NCBI GenBank assembly: GCA_032595675.1
Contig: JAVQMD010000002.1
Coordinates: forward strand, 1,178,001-1,242,000
DNA from: Candidatus Electrothrix rattekaaiensis
GTDB taxonomy: Bacteria; Desulfobacterota; Desulfobulbia; Desulfobulbales; Desulfobulbaceae
Length of the DNA stretch: 64,000 bases
Direction: 5' to 3'
Positions 61,532 to 64,000 of the stretch are shown here, piece after piece (the stretch's first letter is position 1; every line of letters begins with the position of its first letter). Below the pieces are notes generated by a model, which saw only the letters and a list, made by a program, of their open reading frames with translations, searched no databases and was not told the DNA's origin. Made by a program: the position numbers and the translations under genes.

Positions 61532-62617
61532 ATGAAAAAAGCTTTTATTACCGGAGTAACCGGGCAAGACGGAGCATATCTTGCAGAATTTCTCCTTGAA
61601 AAAGGGTATATGGTTCACGGCCTCAAGCGGCGAACCTCCTCGTTTAACACAGATCGTGTAGATCATCTTTATCAGGATCCACACGAAGAAGACGTTCGTT
61701 TTCGTCTCCATCACGGCGACCTAACTGATTCTACTAATCTTATTAGGATTATGCAGGAAATCCAGCCTGATGAGGTGTATAATCTGGCGGCGCAAAGTCA
61801 TGTAGCAGTATCGTTTGAGACACCAGAGTATACTGCCAATAGTGATTCCCTTGGCACGTTGCGGTTGCTTGAAGCTATTCGGATTCTTGGCTTGGAGAAG
61901 AAAAGTCGTTTTTATCAAGCTTCAACCTCAGAGCTTTTTGGAAAGGTTCAGGAAATCCCACAGACCGAAAACACTCCGTTTTACCCACGTTCCCCATATG
62001 CCGTAGCAAAACTGTATTCCTATTGGATTACGGTAAATTATAGAGAAGCCTATAATATGTATTGTTGCAACGGGATCCTCTTTAATCACGAATCACCGAT
62101 TCGAGGAGAAACCTTTGTCACTCGCAAGATTACTAGGGCATTGGCCCGTATCAAGCTGGGCCTACAGGATGCCCTTTACTTAGGTAATTTGGACGCTAAA
62201 CGGGATTGGGGACACGCAAAAGACTATGTCCAGATGCAATGGCTGATGTTGCAGCAGGAGAAACCAGAGGATTATGTCATCGCAACCGGTGTGCAGCATT
62301 CTGTACGGGAATTTGTTGCAATTGCGGCAGCAGAGCTCGGCATGTCATTGAACTGGCAAGGAAAGGGCTTGGATGAGATCGGTATTGAAGAAAAAAGTGG
62401 CAAAACAATTGTGAAAATTGACCCACGCTATTTTCGCCCTACAGAGGTGGAGACTCTCTTGGGTGATCCGTCCAAGGCAAAGAAACAATTAGGCTGGGAG
62501 CCAAAGATTAGCTTTGCCGAGATGGTGCAGGAAATGGTTGTTGAAGATTTGAAGACGGCAGAGCGCGACCAAATGATTCGTCAAAAAGGATATAAGGCCT
62601 ATAATTATTTTGAGTAG
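61532..62617 (+). CDS. gmd: GDP-mannose 4,6-dehydratase
   Basis: 361 residues from the ATG at 61532. '[20 protein letters not shown]', '[19 protein letters not shown]', Tyr-x3-Lys in '[10 protein letters not shown]' and '[19 protein letters not shown]' are all present. First step to GDP-fucose or GDP-rhamnose. In one operon with the UXS gene. Confidence 0.95.
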   Translation: MKKAFITGVTGQDGAYLAEFLLEKGYMVHGLKRRTSSFNTDRVDHLYQDPHEEDVRFRLHHGDLTDSTNLIRIMQEIQPDEVYNLAAQSHVAVSFETPEYTANSDSLGTLRLLEAIRILGLEKKSRFYQASTSELFGKVQEIPQTENTPFYPRSPYAVAKLYSYWITVNYREAYNMYCCNGILFNHESPIRGETFVTRKITRALARIKLGLQDALYLGNLDAKRDWGHAKDYVQMQWLMLQQEKPEDYVIATGVQHSVREFVAIAAAELGMSLNWQGKGLDEIGIEEKSGKTIVKIDPRYFRPTEVETLLGDPSKAKKQLGWEPKISFAEMVQEMVVEDLKTAERDQMIRQKGYKAYNYFE

Positions 62618-62737
62618 GCTTAGGCTTGTGTCTGGAATCAGACCATGTTGACTTTACGTTATACCTGTGAGAGGCTTCATTGCATGGAGTATGGAGTGGA
62701 CAGATGGCCTAGGCAACCCGCAAAGTAAAATGAGTAA

Positions 62738-62779
62738 CTAAAAAAGGCAATCCGCGTATAGGTGGTTTGCCTTTTTTAG
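62738..62779. terminator. Bidirectional terminator between gmd and rnhB
   Basis: CTAAAAAAGGCAA...TTGCCTTTTTTAG, with T-runs on both strands, between convergent genes. Confidence 0.88.
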
Positions 62780-62813
62780 TTGAGCAGTTAATTTTTTGAT
62801 TTACCTTATAAAC

Positions 62814-63548
62814 CTACTTCCATAGAGACTTCTGCTCAGCCTGTTCTTCAGGTTTTTTTTCCTGACAAAATTCTCGCACTCCCTTAAAGGTTTTTCTGTG
62901 GAGAGGAGAGGGGCCAAATTCAGCTATAGCAGCCCGGTGTGCCTTGGTTGGGTATCCCTTATGCTGCTGGAAATTATATTGCGGGTATTGGAGATGATAT
63001 TCCGCCATCAGACGGTCTCGTGTGACCTTGGCGATAATAGAGGCTGCTGCTATTGAGGCACTTTTTGATTCACCTTTTGTCAGCGGCTGCTGAGGAAGTT
63101 CCAGCGGCACCTTGAAAGTTCCGTCAACTAAAAGAAAGTCAGGAGATAACTTGCCGTTTTTGCCGCAGTCCTGTACAGCCCGCTGCATAGCAAGCAGGGA
63201 GGCTTGCAGGATATTTATCTGGTCGATTTCAGCTGGCTCAGTAATCCCTACACCGATAATCGCATCGGAAGCATGCAACATTGCATAGAGCCTGTCGCGC
63301 TGCTTTGCGGTGAGTTTTTTGGAGTCACGATACTGTTGCGCTTGGGGTTCGGAAAGAAAAATTACGCAACCGGCAATAACCGGTCCGGCCAAGGGGCCGC
63401 GACCCGCTTCATCAACTCCGGCAACGTGAAGAAGCCCTTGTTTTTTCAGGCTGCGCTCGTGGGCAAAGGTATCACCGTCTGGATTTGACGGAAAAAGGAA
63501 GGAAGAAGAGGCGGCTGTATCTTTACGCATGGGCTGTTGTAAAAGCAC
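62814..63548 (-). CDS. rnhB: Ribonuclease HII
   Basis: 244 residues as drawn from a GTG at 63546-63548; an ATG at 63528-63530 (MRKDTAAS) is an alternative. 'AGVDEAGRGPLAGPV' carries the first catalytic acids, 'FLLVDGTFKVP' and 'ASIAAASIIAKVTRDRLM' the others. A C-terminal polar tail extends the core. It removes RNA from RNA-DNA hybrids. Downstream of rplS on the same strand. Confidence 0.95.
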   Translation of the reverse strand: MLLQQPMRKDTAASSSFLFPSNPDGDTFAHERSLKKQGLLHVAGVDEAGRGPLAGPVIAGCVIFLSEPQAQQYRDSKKLTAKQRDRLYAMLHASDAIIGVGITEPAEIDQINILQASLLAMQRAVQDCGKNGKLSPDFLLVDGTFKVPLELPQQPLTKGESKSASIAAASIIAKVTRDRLMAEYHLQYPQYNFQQHKGYPTKAHRAAIAEFGPSPLHRKTFKGVREFCQEKKPEEQAEQKSLWK

Positions 63549-63584
63549 ACCTCTTCATAAACGATGGTTCTTTTTAGCAGAGTA

Positions 63585-63935
63585 TTATACTCTTCCGCGC
63601 TCGCGAATACGGGCTGCCTTGCCTCGACGATCACGCAAATAGTACAGACGGGAACGACGTACCCGACCCTCGGAAACCACTTCGATGGTTTCAAGACGAG
63701 GAGAGTGCAGGGCAAAGGTTTTTTCAACGCCGACAGCACCATGAGAAATTTTACGCACGGTAAAGGTGGCATCCATCTTGCCACGTTTTCTTTTCAGCAC
63801 AACTCCCTGAAATATCTGAACGCGTTCCTTGTTTCCCTCAATAATACGTATATGTACCTTTACAGTATCGCCCGGACGAAAATCCGGCAGGTCAAAACGC
63901 ATTTGTTCCTGATCAATCTTATCAATAATATTCAT
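63585..63935 (-). CDS. rplS: 50S ribosomal protein L19
   Basis: 116 residues from the ATG at 63933-63935 ([12 protein letters not shown]). '[20 protein letters not shown]' and '[17 protein letters not shown]' and '[20 protein letters not shown]' are L19. The longer frame to 63977 is not family-like. rplS-rnhB is the usual order at the end of the trmD operon, the rest of which would lie beyond the window. Confidence 0.96.
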   Translation of the reverse strand: MNIIDKIDQEQMRFDLPDFRPGDTVKVHIRIIEGNKERVQIFQGVVLKRKRGKMDATFTVRKISHGAVGVEKTFALHSPRLETIEVVSEGRVRRSRLYYLRDRRGKAARIRERGRV

Positions 63936-64000
63936 AGCTTTATGTCTTTTTGCGGATATTGTTTTCGCAACATCCAATGGATGCCTCCGTTCCCACCCTT

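Overview
The window looks like the chromosome of a sulfur-cycling Desulfobulbales-type bacterium, possibly a cable-bacterium relative. This placement is an inference from gene content and was not tested by any search. The supporting content is a molybdenum nitrogenase operon with NifI1/NifI2 and a long NifD/short NifK pair, and a YedE-TusA-DsrE cluster matching the layout of the 'YTD' cluster reported from sulfur-disproportionating bacteria. Further support comes from a contractile injection system, many PD-(D/E)XK (Rpn-type) genes and toxin-antitoxin pairs, and GEMM-type cyclic-dinucleotide riboswitches.

Layout. 10-11467 (minus strand): twelve genes of an extracellular contractile injection system (eCIS), read leftwards from a Pvc16-like protein through sheath, tube, baseplate and spike to a large baseplate J-like protein. 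11740-13254: an IS4-type transposase with flanking copies of a 14-bp motif. 13268-13927: the nif control region, with a small inverted-repeat element, a NifA-type site and a sigma-54 promoter. 13928-18866: nifH-nifI1-nifI2-nifD-nifK, with two blocks of palindromic repeats inside the operon. 18931-22106: an accessory stretch with a zinc-ribbon protein, a small inverted-repeat element, a UPF0175 protein, a PIN toxin pair, a degraded nifD::nifK fusion relic and an orphan ThsB-like protein. 22291-25420: the sulfur cluster, including a 57-residue protein. 25494-27160: formyl-THF cyclo-ligase and a deacetylase-family protein. 27161-34505: housekeeping genes (gatC, fmdE-like, engB, hisG, hisI) mixed with toxin-antitoxin genes, an Rpn-type gene and the first GEMM riboswitch. 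34708-35001: fourteen tandem 21-bp units. 35074-42622: a PilJ-like periplasmic protein, an FKBP, MazG, a PurD-PurE fusion, TsaC, LemA and two TPM-domain proteins. 42791-54944: accessory DNA rich in Rpn-like genes (one split by a repeat element), two more riboswitches, a 1229-residue secreted multidomain protein, an SLH-containing secreted protein and decayed or intact RelBE/ParE modules. 55213-63935: rpsU, a tyrosine recombinase, a DHH phosphoesterase, two adjacent GlgC paralogues, tRNA-Arg(CCU), UDP-xylose synthase, GDP-mannose dehydratase, rnhB and rplS.

How the genes work together. The nif genes encode nitrogenase plus its PII-type switch-off proteins. The sulfur cluster should move a sulfur atom or persulfide between a membrane carrier (YedE) and soluble carriers (TusA, DsrE-like). 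The eCIS genes build a contractile syringe whose ATPase and cargo probably lie beyond position 1. The riboswitch in front of the large secreted protein suggests a cyclic dinucleotide controls a surface component. The GlgC, Uxs and Gmd genes point to glycogen and surface-polysaccharide precursors.
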